In this document: in pieces, positions 35,953 to 46,382 of the stretch
Layout of the letters: each line of letters opens with the position of its first letter
Position numbering within the stretch: the stretch's first letter is position 1
DNA from: Streptomyces malaysiensis subsp. samsunensis
GTDB lineage: Bacteria > Actinomycetota > Actinomycetes > Streptomycetales > Streptomycetaceae
Assembly: GCF_024519315.1 (NCBI RefSeq)
Contig: NZ_JANIIC010000011.1
Location: 1 to 64,000 of the forward strand
Direction of reading: 5' to 3'
DNA length: 64,000 nt
Made by a program: the position numbers and the translations under genes
Notes under the pieces: generated by a model
Seen by the model: only the letters and a program-made list of their open reading frames with translations
What the model was told of the DNA's origin: nothing
Database searches by the model: none

Positions 35953-37314
35953 CTACACCGTATGCGCGTCGGCCGCGCCCAGCGCCTCGTCCAGGATCGC
36001 GAGCCCCTCCTTGGCCTCGGCCTCGGTGACCGTGCACGGCGGCACGACATGGGTGCGGTTCATGTTCACGAAGGGCCACAGACCGCCGCGCTTGCAGGCC
36101 GCGGCGAAGTCGGCCATCGGCTGGTTGTCCGCTCCGCTCGCGTTGTACGGGACGAGCGGTTCGCGGGTCTCCTCGTCCCTGACGAGGTCCAGCGCCCAGA
36201 AGACGCCGAGGCCGCGCACCTCGCCGACCGAGGGGTGGCGCTCGGCGATCTCCCGCAGCCCCGGGCCGATCACGTTCTCCCCGATCGCGGCGGCGTTCTC
36301 CACGATCCTCTCCTCCGCCATCGCGTTGATCGTCGCGACGGCCGAGGCGCAGGCCAGCGGGTGGCCGGAGTAGGTGAGACCGCCCGGGTAGGGGCGCTGG
36401 TCGAAGGTCGCGGCGATCTCGGCGGAGATCGCGACGCCGCCGAGCGGCACATAGCCGGAGTTGACGCCCTTGGCGAAGGTCAGCAGGTCCGGGGTGACGC
36501 CGAAGTGGTCGGCCGCGAACCAGTGGCCGGTGCGGCCGAACCCCGCCATGACCTCGTCGAGGATGAAGACGATGCCGTAGCGGTCGCAGATCTCCCGGAC
36601 CCCGGCCAGATAGCCGGGCGGCGGGACCATGATCCCGGCGGTGCCGGGGATGGTCTCCAGGATGATCGCGGCGATGGTCTGCGGGCCCTCGAAGGCGATG
36701 GTGTCCTCGAGGTGGCGCAGCGCGCGCTCGCACTCCTGCGCCTCGCTGTCGGAGTGGAAGGGCGAGCGGTAGAGGAACGGCGCCCAGAAGTGCACCACAC
36801 CCGCCGAGGCGGTGTCGGAGGGCCAGCGGCGGGGGTCGCCGGTGAGGTTGATCGCGGCGGCGGTGGCCCCGTGGTACGAGCGGTAGGCGGAGAGCACCTT
36901 GGACCGGCCGGTGTGCAGCCGCGCCATGCGGACCGCGTTCTCCACGGCCTCGGCGCCGCCATTGGTGAAGAAGATCTTGTCCAGGTCGCCGGGGGTGCGC
37001 TCGGCGACCAGCCGCGCCGCCTCGGACCGCACGTCCACGGCGAAGCCCGGTGCGATGGTGCACAGCTTCGCGGCCTGCTCCTGGATCGCGGCCACGACCT
37101 TGGGGTGCTGATGGCCGATGTTGGTGTTCACCAGCTGGCAGGAGAAGTCGAGGTAGCGCTTGCCGTCGTAGTCCCAGAAGTACGAGCCTTCGGCGCCCGC
37201 GACGGCGAGGGGATCGATCAGGCCCTGCGCGGACCAGGAGTGGAAGACATGCGCACGGTCGGCGGCCTTGACGGCGGCGCCGGCCGCGGGGTCGGAGCTG
37301 GGCTGCACGGACAC
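35953..37314 (-). CDS. Class III (omega) aminotransferase
   Basis: This 453-residue PLP enzyme belongs to the class III aminotransferases. It shows SQL-type start blocks (YFWDYDGKRYLDFSCQLVNT), TNGGAEAVENAVRMAR near residue 115, the PLP-contact DEVMAGFGRTG near 252 and the catalytic lysine in LTFAKGVNSGYVPLGG near 283. It is closest in feel to taurine- or beta-alanine-pyruvate aminotransferases; the substrate is not certain. The GTG at 37314 follows GAGG eight bases upstream, and the open frame beyond is Arg/Gly-rich noise. It pairs with the GntR gene downstream. Confidence 0.88.
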   Translation of the reverse strand: MSVQPSSDPAAGAAVKAADRAHVFHSWSAQGLIDPLAVAGAEGSYFWDYDGKRYLDFSCQLVNTNIGHQHPKVVAAIQEQAAKLCTIAPGFAVDVRSEAARLVAERTPGDLDKIFFTNGGAEAVENAVRMARLHTGRSKVLSAYRSYHGATAAAINLTGDPRRWPSDTASAGVVHFWAPFLYRSPFHSDSEAQECERALRHLEDTIAFEGPQTIAAIILETIPGTAGIMVPPPGYLAGVREICDRYGIVFILDEVMAGFGRTGHWFAADHFGVTPDLLTFAKGVNSGYVPLGGVAISAEIAATFDQRPYPGGLTYSGHPLACASAVATINAMAEERIVENAAAIGENVIGPGLREIAERHPSVGEVRGLGVFWALDLVRDEETREPLVPYNASGADNQPMADFAAACKRGGLWPFVNMNRTHVVPPCTVTEAEAKEGLAILDEALGAADAHTV

Positions 37315-37620
37315 GTTCGGTACCTCGGATCGCTCGCGGGTCGGGGCGGAACCAGCGTACGGACAGCGCCCCGGGGCCCGGCACCGACAGGCTGTCAGGG
37401 TTTCCGCCGCCCCGCCGACACCCTGCCGGGCATCCGGTGCCCCGTGACCGTGGCCGGTGGCCGAGGCGGGCTGTCCGGATTTCGCTCCCCGGCCCGAGAG
37501 TGACACAGGACGGATACGGAACCGATAACGGATCGTCCGCGTCGTCCACTTCGCTCTCAGCCGCCCTTATTCTCTCCGGGGGGCTGATCAGGGGGATTCA
37601 GGGGAAGGGACGATCGACGC
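37315..37620. other. Divergent promoter region, aminotransferase and kinase
   Basis: No gene is seen. Near 37511-37545 short direct repeats of GGATACGGA and CCGATAACGGAT lie upstream of the kinase. Confidence 0.4.
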
Positions 37621-40600
37621 ATGGAAGACCTGGGGGCCGAGGATCCTCGCTGGATCGGTAACTACCGGCTGGTTCGGCGCCTTGGCGCGGGTGGCATGGG
37701 CCGGGTGTTCCTGGCCCATTCGTCCCGCGGCCGCACGGTGGCGGTGAAGCTGGTCCAGACCGAGCTGGCCCAGCAGGCCGAATTCCGGCGGCGGTTCAAA
37801 CAGGAGGTGCGGGCCGCGCAGCGGGTCGGGGGCGCATGGACCGCACCGGTGCTGGACGCCGACACCGAGGCCGCCACCCCATGGGTCGCCACCGGCTATA
37901 TCGCCGGTCCCTCCCTGCACGCGATCGTCTCCGAGTCGGGCCGGCTGCCCGAGCGGACCGTACGCATCCTGGCCCACGGGCTCACGCAGGCGCTCCGCGA
38001 CATCCACGGCGCCGAGCTGGTCCACCGCGATCTCAAACCCTCCAACGTCCTGATCACCATCGACGGTCCGCGGGTCATCGACTTCGGGATCGCGCGGGCG
38101 CTGGAGACCGTCACCGACGGCATCCTCACGCGCAGCGGCGCCGTCGTCGGGTCGCCCGGCTTCATGTCGCCCGAGCAGGTGCGCGGCGAGCGGGTCACCC
38201 CGGCCAGCGATGTCTTCTGCCTCGGCTCGGTGCTCGCCTACGCGGCCACCGGCCGTCAGCCCTTCGGCACGGCCGACAGCGGGGTGCACGCGGTGATGTA
38301 CCGCATCGCCCAGGAGGAACCGGACCTGGAGGGGCTGCCGGAAGGGCTGCACGAGCTGGTCACCGACTGCCTGAAGAAGGCCCCGGACGACCGGCCCTCG
38401 CTGGACGCGCTGCTGGAACGTACGGCCGGCGCCGATGACGACGGCGAGCCGTGGCTGCCGGGCGGGCTCGTCGCCCAGCTCGGACGGCATGCGATGCAGC
38501 TGCTCGAGGTGGAGACGCCCGCGGGGCCGGGGGTGCCCGCGCGCCCCGCCGTACCGCCCGCGGCCGGGGCGGCGGGCCCAGCCGTACCGCCCCCGGCGGG
38601 CCCCCCCCCACCCCCCCCCCCCGCCCCCCCGCCCTCCCCCCCCCCGTACCCCCGGGCTCCGGCGGAGCCCCCGACGCCCCCGCCACCGACCACCCCGCCG
38701 CGCCCCACGGGGGCGCCCCAGGCGGGCGCGCCACTGCCCCCGGCACCGTCCACTCCGCCCGCGGCGGGCCCGGCGGGTGCGGCGGGGGCGGCTGGGGGCG
38801 GCGGCCACGCCGCCGGACCGTACGCCGACGCAGGACAGACAGCCGGACCCGCGACGCCCGGCGCCACACCGCAGCCGGGCGGAGACCAGAGCACCCCGGA
38901 CCCGACCACCGGACCGCAAGCAGGCGCGGGCCAGGGCGCCTCGGGCCAGGCCGGTGGGCCGTCGTCCGGCGGGCCGCAGGCAGCCGCACCGTCGGCCGAC
39001 CCACGACAGACCGCCGGACCGCCCCCGCAGGCGGCCACGCCCCACAGCGCCGCGCCCGACCCAGGCGCCCCGCAAGTCGGCACGCACCAAGGCGGCCAGG
39101 GCCAGGCCCCCTCAGGGCCCAGCGGGTCGGCCCCCGGGCCATGGGCCGGTACGCCTTCGCACGACCCACGACAGGCCGCCGGGCGGCCGGCAGGCGCGGG
39201 CCAGGGCGCCTCGGGCCAGGCCGGTGGGCCGCAAACTGCCGGGCCTTCGGCCGCCCCCGCGCACGGAACGCCCGGCGGGCAGGCCGCCGCCTTGCCCGCA
39301 GTGCCGGGCCAGTCACAGGCCGGGGCACCCGCCGCGGCCGCCGACCGGCCCGGCCCCGGCAACCCGTACGCCGCCGCACCCGGAACTCCCGGCGGGCCAC
39401 AGGCCGGACCCGGACAGGGCGCGGCAGGGCAGGCCGCCACACCTCCGGCGGGCGCGGCGCGGGCCGACGCGGTGGGTGAATCCGCCGCGGCGCCCAACGC
39501 GCCCGGTGGCGCCGCGCCGGGGCACGGCGGAGCGCACGCGGCCCCACCCGCGGCACCCGCGGCACCCGGCGGACCGCCCGCCGCGCCGGGCCACGGCGCG
39601 CCCGGCAACGCCACCCCGCCGCAGGCCGGTGCTGCCGCCGCGGCTCCCAACTCGCCCGGTTCGGCCGGGCCCTACGCCGCCGGGGCGTACGGCTACCCGG
39701 CACAAGCCACGCCGCCGCGGGCCACCGGCGCGGACCGCGAGCCGCGGACGCCGCCGAACGCCTTCGGACCGCCCGATGTCACCTCGTTCGGGGCGGGCCC
39801 CGCCGCCGGTTCGCCCTCCGCCGGGTTCGGCGGGCCAACCGGTCCGAGCGGACCCGGTGCACCGGGCGGATCCGGCATGCCAGCCGGACCCGGTACGCCG
39901 ACCGGACCCGGTACGCCGACCGGACCCGGCGGGGCGCCCGTGCCCAAGGGGCGCCGTAAGACGCTCATCGTCGTCTCGGCCGCCGTCGCCACCCTGCTCA
40001 TCGCGGGGGTCACCGCCCTCGCCGTGATCAACGGGAACGACGACAAGGGCGACCGGGCCAAGACCGACTACGACAAGATGACCCACACCCCGCCCAACGG
40101 CCCGAGCACCGCCAACTCCAAGGCGCCCGGGGGTGGTTCGGCCGGGCCCGATCCGTCCGCGACCAAGCTGGAGACGACGGGCGATGTGCCCACCGAGTAT
40201 CTGGGCGCCTGGGAAGGGGAGATCAAGGAGAGCGGCTCGTCCACCGGCAGGATCCGGCGGGTCGTCCTCTCCCAGGGGCCGGTCGGCGCGTTCGTCGCGG
40301 AGACGCTCACCTCCGACTCGGACTCGTTCTGCCAGGACTCGGCCAAGCTCAAGTCGGCGGACAGCCTGCTCCTCATCGAGGACGAGGAGGTCGCCACCAG
40401 CATCCCCGAGGACAGTTGCAGCACGGTCGGCGAGCAGACCCTGCGGATAGGCAACGACGGCACCCTCGCCTGGAGCACCACGGACGGCTCCTACGAGGCG
40501 ACGCTGCGCCCCTCGAAGACCGGCGGCAAGCCCATCCCCTCCCGGTACGTGGGTACTTGGCTGGCCAAGGACGCGTTCGGGAAGCCCGACGCCACGTTGA

Positions 40601-40881
40601 AGCTCACCATCGAACAGGGCGCGATCGGCACCGTCGTGGCCCAGCAGGTCGCGGACAGCAAGAAGTACCACTGCGAGGGCGACCGGGTGCTGGCCTCGGT
40701 GGAGAAGGGGCTCGTGCTCAGCCCCTCGAAGTTCACCGGGGGCACCCCCAAGAATCTCTGTGGACCCGGCACGTCACTGACGTTCACCTCATCCGGACAT
40801 GACAAGCTGCGTGTCGAATATGACGACCCGGACGATTACAGCGATGAGACGATGACACAGACGTTCACCCGCCTCGACTGA
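37621..40881 (+). CDS. Ser/Thr protein kinase with long Pro/Ala/Gly linker
   Basis: Residues 15-270 are a eukaryotic-type kinase: [12 protein letters not shown], Lys43 in [15 protein letters not shown] (135-142), DFGIA (154-158) and SPEQVRGE. All catalytic residues are present. Residues of about 300-778 are a low-complexity Pro/Ala/Gly/Gln linker. One membrane helix follows ([20 protein letters not shown], about 781-803), then a roughly 280-residue extracellular part with two similar modules beginning [12 protein letters not shown] and [12 protein letters not shown]. The protein is therefore a membrane receptor kinase. The linker DNA contains long C tracts that make frame slippage likely. The next gene is a paralogue. 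Confidence 0.92.
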   Translation: MEDLGAEDPRWIGNYRLVRRLGAGGMGRVFLAHSSRGRTVAVKLVQTELAQQAEFRRRFKQEVRAAQRVGGAWTAPVLDADTEAATPWVATGYIAGPSLHAIVSESGRLPERTVRILAHGLTQALRDIHGAELVHRDLKPSNVLITIDGPRVIDFGIARALETVTDGILTRSGAVVGSPGFMSPEQVRGERVTPASDVFCLGSVLAYAATGRQPFGTADSGVHAVMYRIAQEEPDLEGLPEGLHELVTDCLKKAPDDRPSLDALLERTAGADDDGEPWLPGGLVAQLGRHAMQLLEVETPAGPGVPARPAVPPAAGAAGPAVPPPAGPPPPPPPAPPPSPPPYPRAPAEPPTPPPPTTPPRPTGAPQAGAPLPPAPSTPPAAGPAGAAGAAGGGGHAAGPYADAGQTAGPATPGATPQPGGDQSTPDPTTGPQAGAGQGASGQAGGPSSGGPQAAAPSADPRQTAGPPPQAATPHSAAPDPGAPQVGTHQGGQGQAPSGPSGSAPGPWAGTPSHDPRQAAGRPAGAGQGASGQAGGPQTAGPSAAPAHGTPGGQAAALPAVPGQSQAGAPAAAADRPGPGNPYAAAPGTPGGPQAGPGQGAAGQAATPPAGAARADAVGESAAAPNAPGGAAPGHGGAHAAPPAAPAAPGGPPAAPGHGAPGNATPPQAGAAAAAPNSPGSAGPYAAGAYGYPAQATPPRATGADREPRTPPNAFGPPDVTSFGAGPAAGSPSAGFGGPTGPSGPGAPGGSGMPAGPGTPTGPGTPTGPGGAPVPKGRRKTLIVVSAAVATLLIAGVTALAVINGNDDKGDRAKTDYDKMTHTPPNGPSTANSKAPGGGSAGPDPSATKLETTGDVPTEYLGAWEGEIKESGSSTGRIRRVVLSQGPVGAFVAETLTSDSDSFCQDSAKLKSADSLLLIEDEEVATSIPEDSCSTVGEQTLRIGNDGTLAWSTTDGSYEATLRPSKTGGKPIPSRYVGTWLAKDAFGKPDATLKLTIEQGAIGTVVAQQVADSKKYHCEGDRVLASVEKGLVLSPSKFTGGTPKNLCGPGTSLTFTSSGHDKLRVEYDDPDDYSDETMTQTFTRLD

Positions 40882-40932
40882 TCGGCCGATCGGCAGAGGG
40901 ACTATCGGCACAGGGACAGGAGCCACACCGCG

Positions 40933-42738
40933 ATGGAGAACCTCGGGGCCCAGGACCCGCGGTGGATCGGCGAGTACCGGCTGCTCGGCAAGCTGGGCGA
41001 GGGCGGAATGGGCCGGGTCTACCTCGCCCGCTCCGCCCGCGGCCGCACCGTCGCGGTGAAGCTCGTACAAGCCGAACTCGCACGACAAGCCGACTTCCGC
41101 GGCCGCTTCAAGCGGGAGGTGGAGGCGGCGAGACGGGTCGGCGGGCAGTGGACCGCGCCCGTGCTCGACGCCGACACCGACGCCGAGGTGCCGTGGGTGG
41201 CCACGGGCTACATCGGCGGTCCGTCCCTGCACAGCGTGGTCGCCGAGGACTTCGGGGCGCTGCCCGAGCGCTCGCTGCGGATCCTGGCGAACGGACTGGC
41301 CCTCGCGCTGCGCGACATCCACGGCGCCGGGCTGATCCACCGCGACCTCAAGCCGTCCAACATCCTCGTCACCATCGACGGTCCGCGCGTCATCGACTTC
41401 GGCATCGCGCGCGCCCTGGACCCCGTGGGCACCACCACGGGCGGCAATCTGACGATGACCGGCGCGGTGGTCGGCTCGCCCGGTTTCATGTCGCCCGAGC
41501 AGGTGCGCGGTGAGCCGGTCACGGCCGCGAGCGATGTCTTCTGCCTCGGCTCGGTGCTCGCCTTCGCCGCCACCGGACGTCAGCCCTTCGGCAACCTGGA
41601 CAGCGGTATCCACGCCCTGATGTACCGAATAGCCCAGGAGGAGCCCGATCTGGTGGGGCTCCCCGAGGGGGCGCGCGGGCTGGTCACCGCGTGTCTGAAC
41701 AAGGACCCGGCCAAGCGGCCCTCGGTGGACGACCTGGTCGCCGCCACCCAGCCGGTGGCCGATGACGGCGAGCCCTGGCTGCCGGGCGGGCTGCTCGCCC
41801 GGCTGGGGCGGGACGCCCTCCAACTGCTGGAGGTGGAGGCCGAGAACGCGCAGCCGGACGCCATGGCGCCACAGCAGGGCCCGTCGGCGTACGGCCATCC
41901 GCAGGCCGCCGCGCACACCCCGCCCGGCCCCTCCGCGTACGGCACGCCGTCGGCGTACGCGACCCCCCATGCGCACGCCGCCGCGGGTCCCGCGTACCAG
42001 GTGCCCACCCAGCCCTGGCAGGGCGGCTATCAGGCGCCGTTGGGCTTTCCCGCCCCGGGCACGCGGCTGAGGCCGATCCGGGGTCTGGCCACCGCGCTGA
42101 TGAGCATGTTCGGCATCTGGCTGGTGCTGACCCTCCTCGACATGGCGCTGAACATCTCGCTGCTCGACACGTACTTCGCCATCGACGCCGGCTACGTCAG
42201 CAAGGATGTGCTCTACAGCAAGCGGAGCGATGTCCAGGCGATGGACAGCGGCACCGGTGTCGCCGCGTTCGTGCTCGTCGTGCTGTGGCTGGTCTGGTTC
42301 CGGACCGCCTACATCAACTCGACGGTGCTCAACCCCGGTCGGCAGCGGTTCGGCAGCGGCTACGCCGTGGGCGCCTGGTTCATCCCGGTCGCCCAGCTAT
42401 GGCTCCCCAAGCAGATCGCCAACGACGTCTGGACCTCCAGCACTCCCCCGGGGCCCGGACGGCGCGGACGCGCGGTGCTGCACTGGTGGTGGACGTTCTT
42501 CGTGATCATGTTCCTGATGTTCCCGGTGAACGGAGCCAGCGAGATCGTCAGCGACAACATCCGCGAACAGCGGCCCGGCGTCATCGTCAGCATCGTCGAC
42601 GACTCCATCGGCATCCTGACGGCGCTGCTGGCCATCGCCGTGGTGCGGCGGATCACCAAGATGCAGGAGCAGCGGGCCGCGCGGCCCGTCGGCCAGGCGC
42701 AGCAGCCCGCCGGGGTGTTCGGCCCGCCCGCGGCGTAG
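40933..42738 (+). CDS. Ser/Thr protein kinase with DUF4328 membrane domain
   Basis: Residues 15-275 form an active-looking kinase (LGEGGMGRVYLA, VAVKLVQAELARQADFRGRF in one block, [26 protein letters not shown]), nearly collinear with the upstream kinase, showing a tandem duplication. After a short Pro/Ala/Tyr linker, residues from about 380 carry a DUF4328 domain with four or five membrane helices (SGYAVGAWFIPVAQLWLPKQ, LHWWWTFFVIMFLMFPVNGA). The C-terminus replaces the extracellular sensor of its neighbour, so the two kinases likely respond to different cues. Only 51 bp separate them, suggesting co-transcription. Confidence 0.92.
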   Translation: MENLGAQDPRWIGEYRLLGKLGEGGMGRVYLARSARGRTVAVKLVQAELARQADFRGRFKREVEAARRVGGQWTAPVLDADTDAEVPWVATGYIGGPSLHSVVAEDFGALPERSLRILANGLALALRDIHGAGLIHRDLKPSNILVTIDGPRVIDFGIARALDPVGTTTGGNLTMTGAVVGSPGFMSPEQVRGEPVTAASDVFCLGSVLAFAATGRQPFGNLDSGIHALMYRIAQEEPDLVGLPEGARGLVTACLNKDPAKRPSVDDLVAATQPVADDGEPWLPGGLLARLGRDALQLLEVEAENAQPDAMAPQQGPSAYGHPQAAAHTPPGPSAYGTPSAYATPHAHAAAGPAYQVPTQPWQGGYQAPLGFPAPGTRLRPIRGLATALMSMFGIWLVLTLLDMALNISLLDTYFAIDAGYVSKDVLYSKRSDVQAMDSGTGVAAFVLVVLWLVWFRTAYINSTVLNPGRQRFGSGYAVGAWFIPVAQLWLPKQIANDVWTSSTPPGPGRRGRAVLHWWWTFFVIMFLMFPVNGASEIVSDNIREQRPGVIVSIVDDSIGILTALLAIAVVRRITKMQEQRAARPVGQAQQPAGVFGPPAA

Positions 42739-42851
42739 TGACGCCGGCGCGCGGGCCGCGCTCCCGTGGAGGGCTCGGCCGCCGTGGCGGGGGAAGCCGC
42801 CGCAGCGGGATCAGCCGCCGTGGCGCGGGCGGCCGCGCCCCCGTGGAGGGT

Positions 42852-44135
42852 TCAGAGGAACGAGTTGATCTGGATGGTCTCGTCGCGGCCCGGTCCGACG
42901 CCGATCGCCGAGATCGGGGCGCCCGACATCTCCTCCAGCGCCTGGACGTACTTCTGCGCGTTCTTCGGGAGGTCGTCGAAGGTCTTGGCCTGGGTGATGT
43001 CCTCCGACCAGCCCGGCAGCGTCTCGTAGATCGGTGTGGCGTGGTGGAAGTCGGTCTGGCTGTACGGCAGCTCCTCGACCCGCTTGCCGTCGATCTCGTA
43101 GGCGACGCACACCGGGATCCGCTCCCAGCCGGTGAGCACGTCCAGCTTGGTGAGGAAGAAGTCGGTCAGACCGTTGACCCGGGTCGCATAGCGCGCGATG
43201 ACCGCGTCGAACCAGCCGCAGCGCCGGTCGCGCCCGGTGGTCACACCGCGCTCGCCGCCGATCGTGCGCAGCTTCTCGCCGTCCTCGTCGAGGAGCTCGG
43301 TGGGGAACGGGCCCGCGCCGACGCGGGTGGTGTACGCCTTCAGGATGCCGATCACGCGGCTGATCTTGGTCGGGCCCACTCCGGTGCCGGTGCAGGCGCC
43401 GCCCGCGGTCGGGTTGGAGGAGGTGACGAAGGGATACGTGCCGTGGTCGACGTCGAGCAGGGTGCCCTGTCCGCCCTCGAAGAGCACGACCTGGCCCTGG
43501 TCGATGGCGTTGTTGAGCACCAGGGTGGTGTCGGCGACATAGCCGCTCAGCTGGTCCGCGTAGCCCAGCAGCTCCTCGACGACCTGGTCGACGGCGATGG
43601 CACGGCGGTTGTAGAGCTTGGCCAGCACCTGGTTCTTGAAGTCCAGGGCCGCCTCGGCCTTCTGCCGCAGGATCGACTCGTCGAAGAGGTCCTGGACCCG
43701 GATGCCCACGCGATTGATCTTGTCCGCATAGGCCGGGCCGATGCCGCGGCCGGTGGTGCCGATCTTCCGCTTGCCGAGGAATCGTTCCGACACCTTGTCG
43801 AGCGTCGTGTGATACGGCGTGATCAGATGGGCGTTACCGCTGATCAGCAACTTGGACGTGTCGACGCCGCGCTCGGCAAGACCGCTCAGCTCGGAGAGCA
43901 GGACCGCGGGGTCCACGACGACACCGTTGCCGATGACCGGGGTACACCCGGGCGAGAGGATTCCGGACGGGAGGAGGTGCAGCGCGTACTTCTGGTCGCC
44001 GACCACCACGGTGTGGCCCGCGTTGTTACCGCCCTGGTAGCGCACTACATAATCCACGGAACCACCGAGCAGATCGGTGGCCTTTCCCTTGCCCTCGTCA
44101 CCCCACTGAGCACCGAGCAGCACAAGTGCGGGCAC
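42852..44135 (-). CDS. purA: Adenylosuccinate synthetase
   Basis: PurA makes adenylosuccinate from IMP, aspartate and GTP. The P-loop and active-site start [14 protein letters not shown] is at residues 8-21, followed by [26 protein letters not shown] and TGVGPTKI also fit. The 427-residue length is normal. The GTG at 44135 begins exactly at the family start; the open frame extends 180 codons upstream without homology. The gene is divergent from the diacylglycerol-kinase-like gene. Confidence 0.96.
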   Translation of the reverse strand: MPALVLLGAQWGDEGKGKATDLLGGSVDYVVRYQGGNNAGHTVVVGDQKYALHLLPSGILSPGCTPVIGNGVVVDPAVLLSELSGLAERGVDTSKLLISGNAHLITPYHTTLDKVSERFLGKRKIGTTGRGIGPAYADKINRVGIRVQDLFDESILRQKAEAALDFKNQVLAKLYNRRAIAVDQVVEELLGYADQLSGYVADTTLVLNNAIDQGQVVLFEGGQGTLLDVDHGTYPFVTSSNPTAGGACTGTGVGPTKISRVIGILKAYTTRVGAGPFPTELLDEDGEKLRTIGGERGVTTGRDRRCGWFDAVIARYATRVNGLTDFFLTKLDVLTGWERIPVCVAYEIDGKRVEELPYSQTDFHHATPIYETLPGWSEDITQAKTFDDLPKNAQKYVQALEEMSGAPISAIGVGPGRDETIQINSFL

Positions 44136-44289
44136 AGGCGTACACCCCTTCCGGGCGGGGCATGTCCAACGTGCATGGTGACGCGCGCCACCACAAGAGC
44201 CGTCGAACCGGTGCCCCGGATAGACGAAGCCCCTGGCGCAACAGCGACAGGGGCTCTTGCACCGAGAGATTACCTGAGGAAGGACCGAG

Positions 44290-45360
44290 GTGTCGGCTCC
44301 AGATCCCCGGCCCCCTGCGCCGGACACCGCCCGGGGGCGCCCGCTGCTCATGGTCATCGACCCCAACGCCCGCCGCACGGACGGGGAGTCGGTGCGGATC
44401 GCGAAGGATGTGCTCTGCGCGGGCGCACAGACGAAAATCTGCCTGCCGGACACCCCGGAGGAGGTCGAGCGGGCGCTGGCCCGCCGAGGCGCCCGCCGGC
44501 CGGTGCTGGTGGGCGACGACCGCGCCCTGCTGCGCATGGTGGAGCTGCTGCACCGGCGGCGGGAGCTCGCGGACGCCACGCTGTCGGTGGTCCCGGTCGG
44601 CGGCTCCGCCACGGTCGCCCTGGCCCATTCGCTCGGGGTGCCGACGGACGCGGTCGCCGCGGCCCGTACGGTCCTCGACGGCACCGCGCACCCACGTGAC
44701 CTGCTGGTGGACGAAAGCGGCGGAGTGGTCCTCGGCGGTCTGCGGATCCCCTCCGGACGCGCTCCCTACGGTGCGCACGGGACGCCGGGCGGCGGATGCG
44801 GCGGAGCGCCAGGACCGGATGGGCACGGCCCCGGGCCGCAGGGCGACGGGGCGCGGGGCCGGGACTGCCACTGCGATCCCCGCGCCCACGACCACCGGGC
44901 CGAGGACGGCGAGAGCGACGAGGACGGCGGTCCGCCCGGCCACGGTCCACAGGGCGATGACCACCAGCCGTGGTGGACCCCGGCGGCCCGCACCGCCCGC
45001 ACCGCGCTGACGCTGCTCTCGCTCCCCGTGATCGGGCTGTCCGGCGGCGGCGCCCGGAAACCGCCGCATCCGCCGCCGCAGCGGCTGCGGATCGAGGCGG
45101 ACGGGGTGCTGCTGACCGATCTGGACCGGCCGGTGGAGCGGGTATCGGTATCGACGGCCGCACCGGGCGGCGGACTGGCCGAGGTCGTGGTCCATCCCCA
45201 CGCGGCGGACGGCCCACTGCGCACCCGGGCGCGGGCCGTCACCGTCTCCGGCCCGGACTTCCGCTATCACGCGGACGCGCTGATCCGGGGCCCGGTGCGC
45301 AGCCGCACCTGGACGGTCCTGGCGGAGGCGTGGAGTCTGATGCTGCCGCACCGCCCTTGA
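44290..45360 (+). CDS. Diacylglycerol kinase-like protein
   Basis: The 356-residue protein begins like a lipid kinase catalytic domain: [38 protein letters not shown], then [18 protein letters not shown], the GGSGT-like nucleotide loop (here GGSAT). A His/Asp/Gly-rich insertion (about residues 160-225) interrupts the fold before a C-terminal beta domain ([20 protein letters not shown]). Such proteins phosphorylate diacylglycerol or related lipids; the changed loop and the insertion leave activity uncertain. It is always beside purA in Streptomyces as I recall. Confidence 0.7.
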   Translation: MSAPDPRPPAPDTARGRPLLMVIDPNARRTDGESVRIAKDVLCAGAQTKICLPDTPEEVERALARRGARRPVLVGDDRALLRMVELLHRRRELADATLSVVPVGGSATVALAHSLGVPTDAVAAARTVLDGTAHPRDLLVDESGGVVLGGLRIPSGRAPYGAHGTPGGGCGGAPGPDGHGPGPQGDGARGRDCHCDPRAHDHRAEDGESDEDGGPPGHGPQGDDHQPWWTPAARTARTALTLLSLPVIGLSGGGARKPPHPPPQRLRIEADGVLLTDLDRPVERVSVSTAAPGGGLAEVVVHPHAADGPLRTRARAVTVSGPDFRYHADALIRGPVRSRTWTVLAEAWSLMLPHRP

Positions 45361-45753
45361 ACCCCACTCGCGCGGGCGCCGGGCGGGAGCCGCCACGGCG
45401 CCAGGCGGACCGGCGCTGTCGCCGGGCCGGACGGCCCCGCGCGCCACGCCGGACGGGACGCGTATCACCACCGGGACCGGACGCGACAGCCACCGGGCAG
45501 GACGCTCACCACTCCGGGCGGACGCGACCGCCGTCGGGCAGGACGCTCACCACCAGCGGGCGGACGCGACAACCGTCGGGCAGGACGCGACAACGCTGGG
45601 CCGTCCGGCCCGGCACAGGCGCCGGGCCCGGAGGGCCCGGCACGACCGCGGGTGCCGGATCTCCGGCACCCTCCCGATCGGCTCGGTGAAGACCAACCTC
45701 GGCCATCTCGAACCGGCGTCCGGCATGGCCGGGGCGGCACCGGGCCGGTGCCC
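45361..45753. repeat. Gene-free gap with 41-bp tandem repeat
   Basis: About 2.8 copies of a 41-42-bp unit start at 45479, 45520 and 45562; each begins GGACGCGAC and includes CGGGCAGGACGC. The rest of the gap has no gene. Confidence 0.75.
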
Positions 45754-46317
45754 TCAGCCCGCTTCGGCCTCCCGGGCCTCCGCGGCTCGGTGCTCCGCCT
45801 GCTGAGCGCGCCAGCGCTCCAGCATCTTGGGCAGCTCCCGCTGGACGAACTCGAAGAAGTCGGCGGTCTCGGTGATCCGCTGCCCCGCCGGGGTGGCGGG
45901 GCCGAGCACCTTCGCACCGTCCCGCATGGTGCTCTCCCAGCGGGCGACGATCTGGTCGCGGCGGGTCAGGGTCTCGTACCAGACCTCGTTGTAGAGCCGG
46001 TAGCGATCGCGGCGGGAGCCCGGCTCGCGCTCCCGCACCACCATGTCCACCTGGGACAGATAGCGGATCGCGCCCGATACCGCGGCCGGGCTGATCCGCA
46101 GCCGCTCGGCGAGCTCGGCCGAGGTGAGCGCCCCGGCGTCGGAGACGAGAAGCGCCGCGAAGACCCGCGCGGCCATCCGCTGCATCCCAGCCTCGGCCAG
46201 ATCGGCCGCGAACCGCTCGACGAACCTGGACACCGCCATTTCATCCCGCGCGTGACCGGGCGCGTCCTCTGGTTCGATCGTCTCCCTCACCGCTTCATCA
46301 TCTCCTCTCCTCGTCAC
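45754..46317 (-). CDS. GbsR/MarR-family transcriptional regulator
   Basis: The 187-residue protein contains a winged helix (ARVFAALLVSDAGALTSAEL; ISPAAVSGAIRYLSQVDMVV) and a wing (REREPGSRRDRYRLY) of the GbsR subgroup of MarR proteins, then a helical tail (FFEFVQRELPKMLERWRAQQ). It faces away from an ABC exporter and the 65-bp shared promoter carries a perfect 16-bp palindrome, so it very likely represses that transporter and itself, released by the exported compound. Confidence 0.88.
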   Translation of the reverse strand: MTRRGDDEAVRETIEPEDAPGHARDEMAVSRFVERFAADLAEAGMQRMAARVFAALLVSDAGALTSAELAERLRISPAAVSGAIRYLSQVDMVVREREPGSRRDRYRLYNEVWYETLTRRDQIVARWESTMRDGAKVLGPATPAGQRITETADFFEFVQRELPKMLERWRAQQAEHRAAEAREAEAG

Positions 46318-46346
46318 ATCATCATAAGTTTATACGGTTCCTTAAC

Positions 46347-46362
46347 TTCACAAATTTGTGAA
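46347..46362. promoter_or_regulatory. Operator palindrome for GbsR-type regulator
   Basis: TTCACAAATTTGTGAA is a perfect 16-bp palindrome centred between the divergent regulator and ABC transporter genes. It lies in an AT-rich patch that also holds the promoters (TTTATACGGT on the plus strand side). Confidence 0.75.
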
Positions 46363-46382
46363 ACTAGCGTAGCTTCGAAATC

